A DNA stretch of 64,000 nt from Microbacterium forte (GTDB lineage Bacteria > Actinomycetota > Actinomycetes > Actinomycetales > Microbacteriaceae): NCBI RefSeq assembly GCF_031885415.1, contig NZ_CP116871.1, positions 3,100,001 to 3,164,000 on the forward strand. The letters are read 5' to 3'. The translations under genes and the position numbers were made by a program. Each line of letters starts with the position of its first letter. Position 1 is the stretch's first letter. Shown piece by piece: positions 8,783 to 17,565 of the stretch. The notes below the pieces were generated by a model, which ran no database searches, was not told the origin of the DNA, and worked only from the letters and a program-made list of their open reading frames with translations.

Positions 8783-9898
8783 TCAGCGTGCCAGTGAGAG
8801 GGTCGCGATCGCCGATTGGATCGCCACCGCGGCGGCTCCGCGCGCCCAGGCGGTGAACCCGGGCTCGTCGATATAGAGCTCGATGGGATCCGCGAGCGGG
8901 TCGCGGTCGGCGGCGATCGCGCGTCGGATGGCGGGTTCAGCGACCGAGAACAGACCGATGCCATCGCCGGCGAGAACCGTGGCGGGCTGCATCGTCAGGT
9001 TCGCTGCGAGGGCGATGAATCGGCCGAGCGCTTCGCCTGCTGCATCCGCCACCGCAGTCGCTGCGGGGTCTCCGTCTGCGGTGAGCGCCAGGAACTCCTC
9101 GTAGTCGACCGCGCGTCGCAGGGCACCGGAGACCTGAGCGGTGATCGATCCCGACGTGAGCATCGCCTGTGCGCACCCGCGGTGTCCTCGGTCGCAGAGG
9201 GGCCCGTTGGCTGCGAGCGGGATGTGTCCGCCGAGACCCGCGCCGACTTCGCGCGTGCGCACGACCTCGTTGTGAGCGACGACCGCGTATCCGATGCCCT
9301 CACCGATGGTGATCACTGAGAATCCGGGCAGGCCGCGGCCCATTCCGAACCACCTCTCGGCCTCGGCGAGCGCGACGAGGTCGTTCTCGACGGTGACGGG
9401 CAGTCCGGTCGCTTCGGCGAGCATCGCCGCGAACGGCACGTCGTGCCAGTCGAGGAACGGCGCGAACTCGACGACGCCGTCGTCGACGGAGCCGCCGAGG
9501 CTCACGCCGATACCGCGGATGTCGCCGTCGAAGTCGTCGATCGCCGCGCGGATGTCCGTGACCACGCTCGACGGGTCGGAAGCGGTGAGGGGGCGTGTGG
9601 AGGAGTCGACGAGAGCGGCGCGGACGTCGGTGAGAGCCGCGTGCAAGGTGTCGCCGGTCAGCTTGATACCGACGAAGAATCCCCGGTCGGGGGCGATGTC
9701 GAGAGGCCTGGTCGGTCGGCCGACGGAGCCGTCGACGACGTCGTCGAGCTCGATGAGCAGCCCGGTGTCGAGGAACGGCTTCGCCAGTCGGGTCAGGCTC
9801 GCTGCCGAGAGTCCGAGTCGACTCGTCAGGGCCGAGCGCGAGATCGGACCGTGGATCAGGACCGCTTCGGCGAGCGCGTTCTCGCTCTCTGTGAGCAT
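8783..9898 (-). CDS. ROK-family transcriptional repressor
   Basis: 371 residues. An N-terminal winged helix-turn-helix (GPISRSALTSRLGLSAASLTRL) is joined to a ROK sugar-kinase-like domain with GIGVSLGGSVDDG and VENDLVALAEAERWFG. The start at 9898 has a near-perfect GAGGAGGTGATC site; the frame stays open further up but without support. The ROK zinc motif is altered: CDRGHRGCAQ lacks the middle Cys and final Glu of the usual CxCGxxGCxE. The gene is divergent from the alpha-galactosidase/ABC operon and probably represses it. An AT-rich palindrome lies at 9982-10004. Confidence 0.9.
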   Translation of the reverse strand: MLTESENALAEAVLIHGPISRSALTSRLGLSAASLTRLAKPFLDTGLLIELDDVVDGSVGRPTRPLDIAPDRGFFVGIKLTGDTLHAALTDVRAALVDSSTRPLTASDPSSVVTDIRAAIDDFDGDIRGIGVSLGGSVDDGVVEFAPFLDWHDVPFAAMLAEATGLPVTVENDLVALAEAERWFGMGRGLPGFSVITIGEGIGYAVVAHNEVVRTREVGAGLGGHIPLAANGPLCDRGHRGCAQAMLTSGSITAQVSGALRRAVDYEEFLALTADGDPAATAVADAAGEALGRFIALAANLTMQPATVLAGDGIGLFSVAEPAIRRAIAADRDPLADPIELYIDEPGFTAWARGAAAVAIQSAIATLSLAR

Positions 9899-9973
9899 GA
9901 TCACCTCCTCGTTGTTTCCATTGTGGCAGTAAAACGGGCTTCCTCTCGGGAATCGAGGGGTCGAAATCGGGTC

Positions 9974-10002
9974 TTGGCTCATAGTTATTTTCGTGATAGA
10001 AC
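9974..10002 (+). promoter_or_regulatory. Predicted leaderless promoter of alpha-galactosidase operon
   Basis: TTGGCT (9974-9979) and TAGAAC (9997-10002) are spaced by 17 nt. The expected start is at or next to the ATG at 10009, only 6 nt after the -10, which suggests a leaderless transcript. The proposed operator overlies the -10. Confidence 0.5.
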
Positions 10003-10004
10003 TA
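9982..10004. promoter_or_regulatory. Candidate ROK operator
   Basis: A 23-bp imperfect palindrome has TAGTT (9982-9986) and AACTA (10000-10004) as outer arms and an AT-rich interior on one side. ROK repressors such as NagC and Mlc bind AT-rich palindromes of about this size. It lies between the ROK gene and its divergent neighbour and overlaps the -10 and transcription start. Confidence 0.5.
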
Positions 10005-10008
10005 ATCC

Positions 10009-12189
10009 ATGCATTTCAGCAATGAGGCTCTGCAGGAGAGCGTGATGGATGATCTCGAGTCCCCGGCCACCCGCGATCGCGTGATCCACCTTCACCGCGG
10101 CGGGACGAGTGTCGTCATCGACCTCGAGTCCGAAGAGGTGCCCGTCATCGTCCACTGGGGTGAGGAGCTCGCCGACTCGACTCCGGAGACGCTGCGCAGC
10201 CTCGCCGTCGCCGCGCGTCCGCAGCGGGTGTCGGGCGGTCTCGACCGCACGGCACGTCTCAGCGCGGTCGCCACCGAGGCCTCGGGCTGGCTGGGAACGC
10301 CCACCATCGAGGGGCACCGTGGGGGAGTCGGCTTCAGCATCAAGCCCGAAGTCGTCGAGGTGCGCGTCGATCACCACGCGGCCGCCGTCGAGCTGCAGGA
10401 TGCGGAAGCGGGGATCCGCCTTCGGTGGGACGTCGAAGTCGGCGTCGCAGGGCTTCTCCATCAGCGCATGACCGTGAGCAACACCGGCGACGGCGGCTAT
10501 TCCCTCGATGCTCTGCAGCTCGCCTTCCCCACCCCGGGGGATGCCACGGAACTGCTCGACACGACCGGTCACCATCTTCGCGAGCGCAGCGCTCAGCGGC
10601 ACGTCTTCACTCTCGGCACCCACCTGCGCGAGAGCCGGAGGGGGCGTCCGGGGGCGGACGCGACGGTGCTGCTGGCCGCGGGGCGGCCCGGGTTCGGGTT
10701 CGAGTCCGGTCGGGTGCACGGCATCCACGTCGCGTGGAGCGGAAACCACCGCGTGCTCGCCGAGCGGGTCGTGACGGGCGATGCCTTCCTCGCCGGCGGT
10801 GAGCTGTTCGCCCCCGGTGAGGTCGTGATCGCCCCCGGAGCGTCCGTATCGTCGCCCTGGGTCATCGGCTCGTGGGGCGACGGTCTCAACCAGCTGGCGC
10901 AGCGCTTCCATTCCGAGTGGCGCGACCGTCCCCAGCATCCGCGCCGTGCGCGTCCGATCACTCTCAACACGTGGGAGGCCGTCTATTTCGACCACGACTT
11001 CGACCGCCTGGCTGCGCTCGCCGATACGGCAGTGGCCGTCGGGATCGAGCGGTTCGTGCTCGACGACGGGTGGTTCACGGGGCGACGCGACGACACCCGA
11101 GGGCTCGGCGATTGGGAGGTGGATGCCGAGGTCTGGCCCGAGGGTCTGCATCCTCTCGTCCGCAAGGTCACAGGGCTCGGCATGGAGTTCGGGCTCTGGG
11201 TGGAGCCCGAGATGGTGAACCCCGACAGCGACCTCGCCCGCGCGCATCCCGACTGGATCCTTCGAGGCCGGTCGTCGCTGCCGCCGTCCGCACGGCAGCA
11301 GCAGGTGCTGGACCTCGCGAATCCCGACGCGTACCGACACATCGCCGATCGGCTTCTCGCCCTCCTGGGCGAGTACCCGATCGCCTACCTCAAGTGGGAT
11401 CACAACCGGGATCTCGTCGATGCGGGCAGCGGCCCCGGCGGATCCCCGCGGGTGCGCGAACACACCCTCGCGCTCTACCGACTGCTCGATGAGCTGAAGG
11501 CGGCCCACCCCGATCTCGAGATCGAGAGCTGCGCATCGGGCGGTGCTCGAGTCGACCTCGGCATCCTCGACCGCACCGACCGCATCTGGACCAGCGACAG
11601 CCTCGACCCGATCGAGCGGCTCGAGAACCAGCGCTACACCGGCCTCGTCGTGCCGCCCGAGATGATGGGCATGCACCTCACGAGCCCGGTCGTGCATTCG
11701 TCGGGTCGCACGGTCTCGCTCGAGCTGAGCGCCGCTGTCGCCCTGCTCGGACACTTCGGTGTCGAGTGGGACCTCACCTCTGCCGACGAGGAGACCCGGG
11801 GTCGTGTCGCCGCCTGGATCGCCCTCGCCAAGCGGCTGCGTCCGCTGATCGCCGACGGCACCGTCGTCCACGTCGACGGTGTCGAGCCGGGCATCGACGT
11901 GCGCGGGATCGTCGCCGAGGATGCCGCGCACGCGGTGTTCACCATCACGCAGGTCGCGACGAGCGCCGCCTACCCGGCGGGGCGCGTCCGGTTCCCGGGG
12001 CTCGACCCTGCCCGCTCATACGCACTCCGCATCCTCTCGCGTCCCGCGCACGACCCTGCGCAGTCGCCGCTCGCGTGGGCCGAAGAGCCCGTGACGATGA
12101 CCGGCCACGAGCTCGGGAGCATCGGCGTCCGCCCGCCCGTGCAGTTCCCGCAGCAGGCGACCGTCGTCGAGATCGTTTCACAGCACTGA
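10009..12189 (+). CDS. Alpha-galactosidase, GH36 family
   Basis: 726 residues, the usual GH36 length, with N-terminal beta-sandwich, central TIM barrel and C-terminal beta domain. The nucleophile Asp is in LKWDHNRD and the acid/base Asp in IWTSDSLDP; the SCASGGARVDLGIL segment is typical. It hydrolyses alpha-1,6-galactosides such as raffinose or melibiose in the cytoplasm. The ATG at 10009 sits 6 nt behind a -10 hexamer (leaderless). An in-frame ATG at 10045 with AGGAG upstream is a serious alternative and fits homologue lengths. It leads an operon with a sugar ABC importer and is divergent from a ROK repressor. Confidence 0.92.
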   Translation: MHFSNEALQESVMDDLESPATRDRVIHLHRGGTSVVIDLESEEVPVIVHWGEELADSTPETLRSLAVAARPQRVSGGLDRTARLSAVATEASGWLGTPTIEGHRGGVGFSIKPEVVEVRVDHHAAAVELQDAEAGIRLRWDVEVGVAGLLHQRMTVSNTGDGGYSLDALQLAFPTPGDATELLDTTGHHLRERSAQRHVFTLGTHLRESRRGRPGADATVLLAAGRPGFGFESGRVHGIHVAWSGNHRVLAERVVTGDAFLAGGELFAPGEVVIAPGASVSSPWVIGSWGDGLNQLAQRFHSEWRDRPQHPRRARPITLNTWEAVYFDHDFDRLAALADTAVAVGIERFVLDDGWFTGRRDDTRGLGDWEVDAEVWPEGLHPLVRKVTGLGMEFGLWVEPEMVNPDSDLARAHPDWILRGRSSLPPSARQQQVLDLANPDAYRHIADRLLALLGEYPIAYLKWDHNRDLVDAGSGPGGSPRVREHTLALYRLLDELKAAHPDLEIESCASGGARVDLGILDRTDRIWTSDSLDPIERLENQRYTGLVVPPEMMGMHLTSPVVHSSGRTVSLELSAAVALLGHFGVEWDLTSADEETRGRVAAWIALAKRLRPLIADGTVVHVDGVEPGIDVRGIVAEDAAHAVFTITQVATSAAYPAGRVRFPGLDPARSYALRILSRPAHDPAQSPLAWAEEPVTMTGHELGSIGVRPPVQFPQQATVVEIVSQH

Positions 12190-12225
12190 CAACCGAGCAG
12201 TTTTCCCGCGCAAGGAGGCGCACAC

Positions 12226-13521
12226 ATGAGAATCAGACATCGGCAGACAGCCAGGGCGGTCGCCATGGCGGCTGCACTCGGCGCCGTGGTGGCGCTGGGG
12301 GGATGCGCGTCGTCGCCGGACGACGGCGTCACCACCCTCAGCTTCTTTCAGTTCAAGGGGGAGGCACTAGAGGACTTCAACGCGATCATCGCGGACTTCG
12401 AGGCCGAGAATCCCGATATCCGCGTCGTGCAGAATCAGGTCGCGGACTCCGAGACCCTCATCCGCACGCTGCTCGTCAAGGACAAGGCGCCAGACGTCAT
12501 CACCCTGAACGCGAACGGGGGATTCGGGGACCTCGCTCAAGCCGGGGTGTTCTACGACTTCTCCGATGAGCCGGTTCTCGAGACCATCAACCCCGCGGTG
12601 CAGGAGATCCTCGCAGATCTCGGCACCAAGCAGGACGAGGTGAACGGACTCGGTTACGTCAACAACGCCAACGGCGTCATCTACAACCAGGACATCTTCG
12701 AGGAGCAGGGGCTCGAGGTCCCCGAGACGTGGGACGAGTTCATCGCGGTGTGCGAGGCCCTCGAGGCTGCGGGGATCACCCCGTTCTACGGCACCCTCGC
12801 GGACTCGTGGACCGGCATGCCGTCATGGAACGCTCTGGGGGCGTACGCCTCGCAAGGCGGCTTCTTCGACGACCTTCGCGCGGAGGGTGAGGATGTCGGC
12901 GCCGATTCGGCCGTCTCGTTCGAGAAGGACTTCCCCGAGGTGATGGCTCAGCAGGCAGAGCTCTTCTCGTACATGCAGGAGGGATACCGCGGCCGCACCT
13001 ACGACGACGGCAACGCGGCCTTCGCCCGCGGCGAGTCCGCCATGCTGCTGCAGGGCATCTGGGCGCTGAACCCCGTCAAGGCCATCAACCCCGACATCAA
13101 GGCGGCGATCTTCCCCTACCCGGCGGCGGACGATCCTGATGATCGTCTGCTGGTCTCCGGTGTCGACGTCGTCGTGACCATGGCGAAGGACACACCTCAT
13201 CGCGAGGAGGCGCTCCGCTTCATCGAGTACCTGTTCGACGTCGGAGTGATCGAGGAGTTCGCCGCTTCTCAGAACATGATCCCGTCGGTGGAGGGCGCCG
13301 AGCTGAGCGACGACCCTGCGCTGCAGTCGGTCAAGCCCTTCTTCGACGAGGGGAAGATCACCGGCTTCATCGATCATCAGGTGCCGCCGAGCATCCCGCT
13401 GGTCGCGATCGTGCAGCAGTTCCTGTTCGACGGCGACGCGGATGCGGCGCTGTCGACCCTCGACAGCGAGTGGCGCAAAGTCGCCGCCCGCACCATCCCC
13501 GTGACGGGAGACGAAGAATGA
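12226..13521 (+). CDS. Sugar ABC transporter substrate-binding lipoprotein
   Basis: 431 residues. The lipoprotein signal peptide ends in LGGC (Cys about residue 27), followed by a type-1 extracellular solute-binding fold (LSFFQFKGEALEDFNAIIADF...). AAGGAGG precedes the ATG. It overlaps the first permease by ATGA. With the adjacent GH36 enzyme the likely ligands are alpha-galactosides (raffinose, melibiose, stachyose), comparable to RafE/MsmE-type proteins. The ligand is inferred from context. Confidence 0.9.
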   Translation: MRIRHRQTARAVAMAAALGAVVALGGCASSPDDGVTTLSFFQFKGEALEDFNAIIADFEAENPDIRVVQNQVADSETLIRTLLVKDKAPDVITLNANGGFGDLAQAGVFYDFSDEPVLETINPAVQEILADLGTKQDEVNGLGYVNNANGVIYNQDIFEEQGLEVPETWDEFIAVCEALEAAGITPFYGTLADSWTGMPSWNALGAYASQGGFFDDLRAEGEDVGADSAVSFEKDFPEVMAQQAELFSYMQEGYRGRTYDDGNAAFARGESAMLLQGIWALNPVKAINPDIKAAIFPYPAADDPDDRLLVSGVDVVVTMAKDTPHREEALRFIEYLFDVGVIEEFAASQNMIPSVEGAELSDDPALQSVKPFFDEGKITGFIDHQVPPSIPLVAIVQQFLFDGDADAALSTLDSEWRKVAARTIPVTGDEE

Positions 13522-14456
13522 GCACCCTGACCAGCGCTGTGCGCGCCACGACACCGGGGCCCGAGGGCACGAAGCGAGCGCGCCGGGTCCGCACCGCGAG
13601 CTCCCGCGCGCTGCCCGCCTATTACTGGATGGTCTGGCCCGCCGTCATCGCCTTCGCCGCGTTCCACACCATCCCCGTCATCGTGGGCATCTTCTTCAGC
13701 TTCACGAACTACGCCGGCTACGGCGACTGGAACTTCGTCGGCATCTCGAACTACCTCAACCTCTTCAAGGACGACAGAGTCCTGAAGGCCTACGGGTTCT
13801 CGTTCCTGTTCGCCATCGTCGCCACGATCCTCACGAACGTGATCTCGCTCTCGATCGCCATGGGGCTCAATGCCAAGATCCGCGCACGGAACTTCTGGCG
13901 CGGCGTCTACTTCGTACCGTACGTGCTCGCGATCCTCGTGATCGGTTACGTGTTCCAGTTCCTGTTCTCGAACTCGCTGCCGAAGATCCTGTCCGGCATC
14001 CCGCTGTTCCGCGACAACATCCTCACCAACCCCGATTGGGCGTGGACGGCGATCGTCGCACTGGCGGTCTGGCAGGCCTGCGCGTTCTCGATCATCATCT
14101 ACCTCTCCGGTCTGCAGACGATCCCGAGCGAGTTGTACGAAGCCGCATCTCTCGACGGTGCATCCTCATGGCGGCAGTTCGGATCCATCACCTTCCCGCT
14201 CATCAGCGCGTTCTTCACGATCAACGTCGTGCTGAGCCTCAAGGGCTTCCTGCAGGTCTTCGACCCGATCGTCGCCCTTACGAACGGAGGGCCGGGCACG
14301 TCGACCGAATCGGTCACCCTGCTCGTCTTCCGCGGCGGATTCTCCGGCGGAGAGTTCGCCTACCAGACCGCGAACGCCGTGATCTTCTTCATCGTGATCA
14401 CGATCGTCTCGCTCCTGCAGTTCCGGGTCCTTCAGCGCAGAGAGGCCGATATCTGA
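13518..14456 (+). CDS. Sugar ABC transporter permease (MalF type)
   Basis: 312 residues, about six TM helices, and the binding-protein-dependent permease EAA loop: YEAASLDGASSWRQFGSITFPLI. The ATG at 13518 overlaps the binding-protein stop and gives a normal N-terminus; an upstream in-frame start at 13470 would lie inside that gene. It forms the membrane channel with the next permease. The overlap with the following gene is TGATG. Confidence 0.92.
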   Translation: MSTLTSAVRATTPGPEGTKRARRVRTASSRALPAYYWMVWPAVIAFAAFHTIPVIVGIFFSFTNYAGYGDWNFVGISNYLNLFKDDRVLKAYGFSFLFAIVATILTNVISLSIAMGLNAKIRARNFWRGVYFVPYVLAILVIGYVFQFLFSNSLPKILSGIPLFRDNILTNPDWAWTAIVALAVWQACAFSIIIYLSGLQTIPSELYEAASLDGASSWRQFGSITFPLISAFFTINVVLSLKGFLQVFDPIVALTNGGPGTSTESVTLLVFRGGFSGGEFAYQTANAVIFFIVITIVSLLQFRVLQRREADI

Positions 14457-15364
14457 TGACCACCGCAACCACGATCCTCGCCGAAGCCGAGGCGACGGCA
14501 CCTCGCCCCGGATGGCGCGCCAGGCGCGCCTCCGAGAACGACGACACCCGCAAGACGAACTGGTGGGCGACCGCGCTCATCGCCGTCTGCTCGCTGACCG
14601 TGCTCATCCCGCTCTACCTCGCGGTCGCCGTCGCACTGAAGACGCCAGAGCAGCTCGCCGCCGGCAACGGGTTCGAATGGCCGAACCCGATCCGCTGGGA
14701 GAACTTCGCCGACGCGTGGGCGCGGACCGCGTTCCCGCAGGCGCTGCTCAACACGGCGCTGATCACCGTCGGAGCGGTCGTCTTCACCCTGCTGACCAGC
14801 TCGGTGGTGGCGTACGCGCTCGCCCGCAACAGCCACCGACCGTTCTTCAAGGGGGTGTTCTTCTACTTCCTCGCCGCGCTGTTCATCCCGTTCCCGATCA
14901 TCATGCTGCCCCTGGTCAAGCAGACGTCGCTCCTCGGTCTGGACAACCAGGTCGGCATGATCGTGCTCTACACGATCTTCGGCATCTCGCTGAACGTCTT
15001 CATCTACAGCGCCTACATCCGCTCCATCCCGATCGAGCTCGAGGAGGCGGCGCGCGTCGATGGAGCATCCACGTGGCGGGTGTTCTGGCAGATCGTGTTC
15101 CCGCTGCTCACGCCCATGAACGCCACCGTCGGCATCCTCACCTGCGTCTGGGCATGGAACGACTTCATCATGCCGCTCGTCGTCCTCACCGACCCCGGTG
15201 CGCGCACGATCCCGCTGGCGCAGTACGTGTTCCAGGGCCAGTACAACACGGACTACACGACCGCCTTGGCCTCATACCTGATGGCGATGGCACCGCTGCT
15301 GATCGTCTACATCTTCTCGCAGCGGTGGGTCATCTCCGGGGTCACCCGGGGATCCATCAAGTAG
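14456..15364 (+). CDS. Sugar ABC transporter permease (MalG type)
   Basis: 302 residues with six predicted TM helices. The EAA loop reads LEEAARVDGASTWRVFWQIV, followed by the C-terminal QRWVISGVTRGSIK characteristic of MalG-like permeases. It starts in a 1-nt overlap with the previous stop. No ATP-binding subunit follows: the next genes are convergent regulators. The importer therefore probably borrows a shared ATPase (MsiK/UgpC type) encoded elsewhere, as is common for actinobacterial CUT1 systems. Confidence 0.92.
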   Translation: MTTATTILAEAEATAPRPGWRARRASENDDTRKTNWWATALIAVCSLTVLIPLYLAVAVALKTPEQLAAGNGFEWPNPIRWENFADAWARTAFPQALLNTALITVGAVVFTLLTSSVVAYALARNSHRPFFKGVFFYFLAALFIPFPIIMLPLVKQTSLLGLDNQVGMIVLYTIFGISLNVFIYSAYIRSIPIELEEAARVDGASTWRVFWQIVFPLLTPMNATVGILTCVWAWNDFIMPLVVLTDPGARTIPLAQYVFQGQYNTDYTTALASYLMAMAPLLIVYIFSQRWVISGVTRGSIK

Positions 15365-15476
15365 GTGTGATCGGGAGATATGCCGCACTGCGCCGAGTGA
15401 CGGGGCGGAGAGGTCACCTCAGACAGGGCCATGCACGCGGGTATCCGCAGTCTGGGAGTTCGGTCGTCGCGGGGGC

Positions 15477-16061
15477 TCAGGCCGCGAGGGTGTCGATGTG
15501 TCGCTGCAGCACCCGGTCGGCCTGACCGGCGGGGTCGTCGGAGGTGTTCCACAGCAGGTGGAGCGCAAGCCCGTCGAGCAAGGCGTGCAGTCGTGCCGTC
15601 TCGAGATCGGGATCGAGAGTCGGGTCTGTCACTCCCGACTCTGAGAGCTGTCGCAGCACTGATGAGCACACTCGGCCGACGCCGTCGTGAAGGTCGGCCG
15701 CGCTTTCCCTCAGGCTCTCGTCGGTGAGGGCGAGCCGGCTCAGCTGCAGCTGCACGACGAGCTCTGTGCGTCGTGTGTCGTCGAGGGGGAGCAGTTCCCG
15801 CATCCACTGCATCGCTCTCTCGCGACCGTCGCCCGTCACGGCGCGCAGTCGGGCCGCGACGGACTGGTGGATGCGGTCGAAGCAGAAGCGGCGAAGGGCG
15901 TCCTGCGTCGGGAACGCGCGTCGGAGCGACGCCGTGGCGATCTCCGCCTCCTCCGCGACCTTGCGCACCGACAAGCCGGCGATGCCATCGCGCACCAGCA
16001 CGCGGAACGCCGCCGCCCCGATCTCGTCGTTGCGGTCGTCGTGGTCGATGAGGCGGGGCAT
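15477..16061 (-). CDS. TetR-family transcriptional regulator
   Basis: 194 residues with an N-terminal HTH (IAGLSVRKVAEEAEIATASLRRAFPTQDALRRF) and a variable helical ligand domain that ends LLWNTSDDPAGQADRVLQRHI. It lies 4 nt behind a membrane-protein gene on the same strand, so it is probably the second gene of that operon. The 16-bp palindrome at 16642-16657 in front of the operon is a good candidate for autoregulation. The ligand is unknown. Confidence 0.88.
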   Translation of the reverse strand: MPRLIDHDDRNDEIGAAAFRVLVRDGIAGLSVRKVAEEAEIATASLRRAFPTQDALRRFCFDRIHQSVAARLRAVTGDGRERAMQWMRELLPLDDTRRTELVVQLQLSRLALTDESLRESAADLHDGVGRVCSSVLRQLSESGVTDPTLDPDLETARLHALLDGLALHLLWNTSDDPAGQADRVLQRHIDTLAA

Positions 16062-16065
16062 GACC

Positions 16066-16608
16066 TCATTCTCGTGCAGTGGCGGGCGATCGCTTGGGCC
16101 AGATCGAGTAGCTGACGGCCCACAGCAGATCTATCGCCACGATCATGCCGAGGATCGGGAAGAATCCGAGCAGTTCGGCGGTGCGAGCCGCGTCGCCGAC
16201 GAGAGCGATGAGGCCCCCGAGGAGCCCCGCTGCGATCGCGGCGGCCAGCATCGTGCGCGCGACGTCCTTCCAGCAGGCGATCGTGTACGCAGAGCCGGAC
16301 AGGCGCGGTCGAGGCGCCGCCCCACGAAAGCGCGAGGCGAACTTCGCATCCGCCCACGCGACCATCCGGTGGCCGTACGCGACCGAGATGCCGATGTAGA
16401 GAGCGGCCAGGCCGTGGTGCCACGAGGCCGTTCCGCCGCTCATGAGATCGAGGGCGACGAGCGCCAGCAGAACCAGGTCGATGACCGGCGCCGCGAGCAG
16501 CAGCATCCTGCCGAGTCGGGGGCGGTCGAAGGCGTAGCGGGCGATGAGGCCGGCTCCGATCGCGACCCAGAAGCCCACCTCGCACGCGATGATCGCCACA
16601 AGGATCAT
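16066..16608 (-). CDS. Polytopic membrane protein of unknown function
   Basis: 180 residues with about five hydrophobic helices (for example GFWVAIGAGLIARY, MLLLAAPVIDLVLLALVALD, TMLAAAIAAGLLGGLIALVG, LGFFPILGMIVAIDLLWAVS). The loop between helices is basic and contains YIGISVAYGHRMVAWAD. It resembles uncharacterised integral membrane proteins that are often co-encoded with a TetR regulator. It starts at ATG 16608 and is followed after 4 nt by the TetR gene, so it may be the regulated target, for example an efflux or membrane-stress protein. Confidence 0.75.
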   Translation of the reverse strand: MILVAIIACEVGFWVAIGAGLIARYAFDRPRLGRMLLLAAPVIDLVLLALVALDLMSGGTASWHHGLAALYIGISVAYGHRMVAWADAKFASRFRGAAPRPRLSGSAYTIACWKDVARTMLAAAIAAGLLGGLIALVGDAARTAELLGFFPILGMIVAIDLLWAVSYSIWPKRSPATARE

Positions 16609-16641
16609 GGACGGTCCTCTCGGTCGACGGTTCGATTATGT

Positions 16642-16657
16642 TAGCACGACTGTGCTA
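16642..16657. promoter_or_regulatory. Candidate TetR operator
   Basis: TAGCAC-GACT-GTGCTA is a perfect 6-bp inverted repeat with a 4-nt centre, 34 nt before the membrane-protein gene. On the minus strand a CATAAT or TAACAT -10 lies directly beside it, so binding would block transcription of the membrane-protein/tetR pair. Confidence 0.6.
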
Positions 16658-16807
16658 CCACCTGACGTGCGGACGCCGCGCTACTTGAGTGTGTGGCGAC
16701 CACAGGGTTTCTACTACGACATGCACTCGACGGAGGAAGGCGTCGCCCCAGGCGTCGCCGCGAGCCAGAATGAGTCAGAAGACGGCCGCGCAGGAAAGGG
16801 ACCCTTC

Positions 16808-17536
16808 ATGGCGTGGAGCACGAGAGAGGTCGCTGACCTCGCCGGAACCACGGTGAACACCGTGCGGCACTATCACCAGGTGGGCCTGCTCGAGCAGCCG
16901 AGCAGGTCGTCGAACGGGTACAAGAGCTATGAGGTGAGTCACCTCGTACAGCTGCTCCGCATCCGTCGTCTGCGCGAACTCGGGGTTCCCCTCGATCAGA
17001 TCGATCGCGTCTCCGCCGGGGACGATCGTGCCCTCGCGGCGTTGGAAGACATCGACGCCGAGCTCGCCGTCACGATCGAGCGGCTGCAGCAGGCTCGGGT
17101 GGAGATCCGCACGATCATCGACGGCGCGACGACGACGGATCTGCCTCGGGGCTTCGAGAACCTCACCGCACGCCTCACCGAGACCGAACGGTCGCTGATG
17201 CTCATCTACTCCCAGGTTTACGATGACGAGGCCATGCGGGATCTCCGGGTGATGCTCGAATCCGATCCGGCCGACGTGCGCGCCGATTTCGATGCGCTGC
17301 CACCGGATGCCGACGAGCAGACGCGGATCCGCATGGCGGAGAGATATGCGGTCGGGCTCGCTCATGATCTGACGACCTATCCGTGGCTGCAGGATCCTCT
17401 GGCGCATCACCGAGGGCGCCCGCAGATGACCTGGGAGGCGGTCGCGGAGTCGGTCGCCGCGCTCTACAACCCCGCGCAGCTCGATGTGATCGCCCGAGCG
17501 CATGTGATCGCGCTGGCGACGATCGCCGCCGGCTGA
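16808..17536 (+). CDS. MerR-family transcriptional regulator
   Basis: 242 residues. The N-terminal MerR winged helix (STREVADLAGTTVNTVRHYHQVGLL) is followed by the dimerisation helix (QLLRIRRLRELGVPLDQIDRV) and a C-terminal domain of ~150 residues with no Cys cluster, so metal sensing is unlikely. The ATG at 16808 follows AGGAAAGGGA. Longer in-frame starts would run through the divergent promoter region. The C-terminal helices (YSQVYDDEAMRDLRVMLESD) are seen in TipA-like or unclassified MerR regulators. No target is evident; the neighbouring gene is convergent. Confidence 0.88.
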   Translation: MAWSTREVADLAGTTVNTVRHYHQVGLLEQPSRSSNGYKSYEVSHLVQLLRIRRLRELGVPLDQIDRVSAGDDRALAALEDIDAELAVTIERLQQARVEIRTIIDGATTTDLPRGFENLTARLTETERSLMLIYSQVYDDEAMRDLRVMLESDPADVRADFDALPPDADEQTRIRMAERYAVGLAHDLTTYPWLQDPLAHHRGRPQMTWEAVAESVAALYNPAQLDVIARAHVIALATIAAG

Positions 17537-17565
17537 GCGGGAGCACGACTCCGGGCGCTCTCGAT

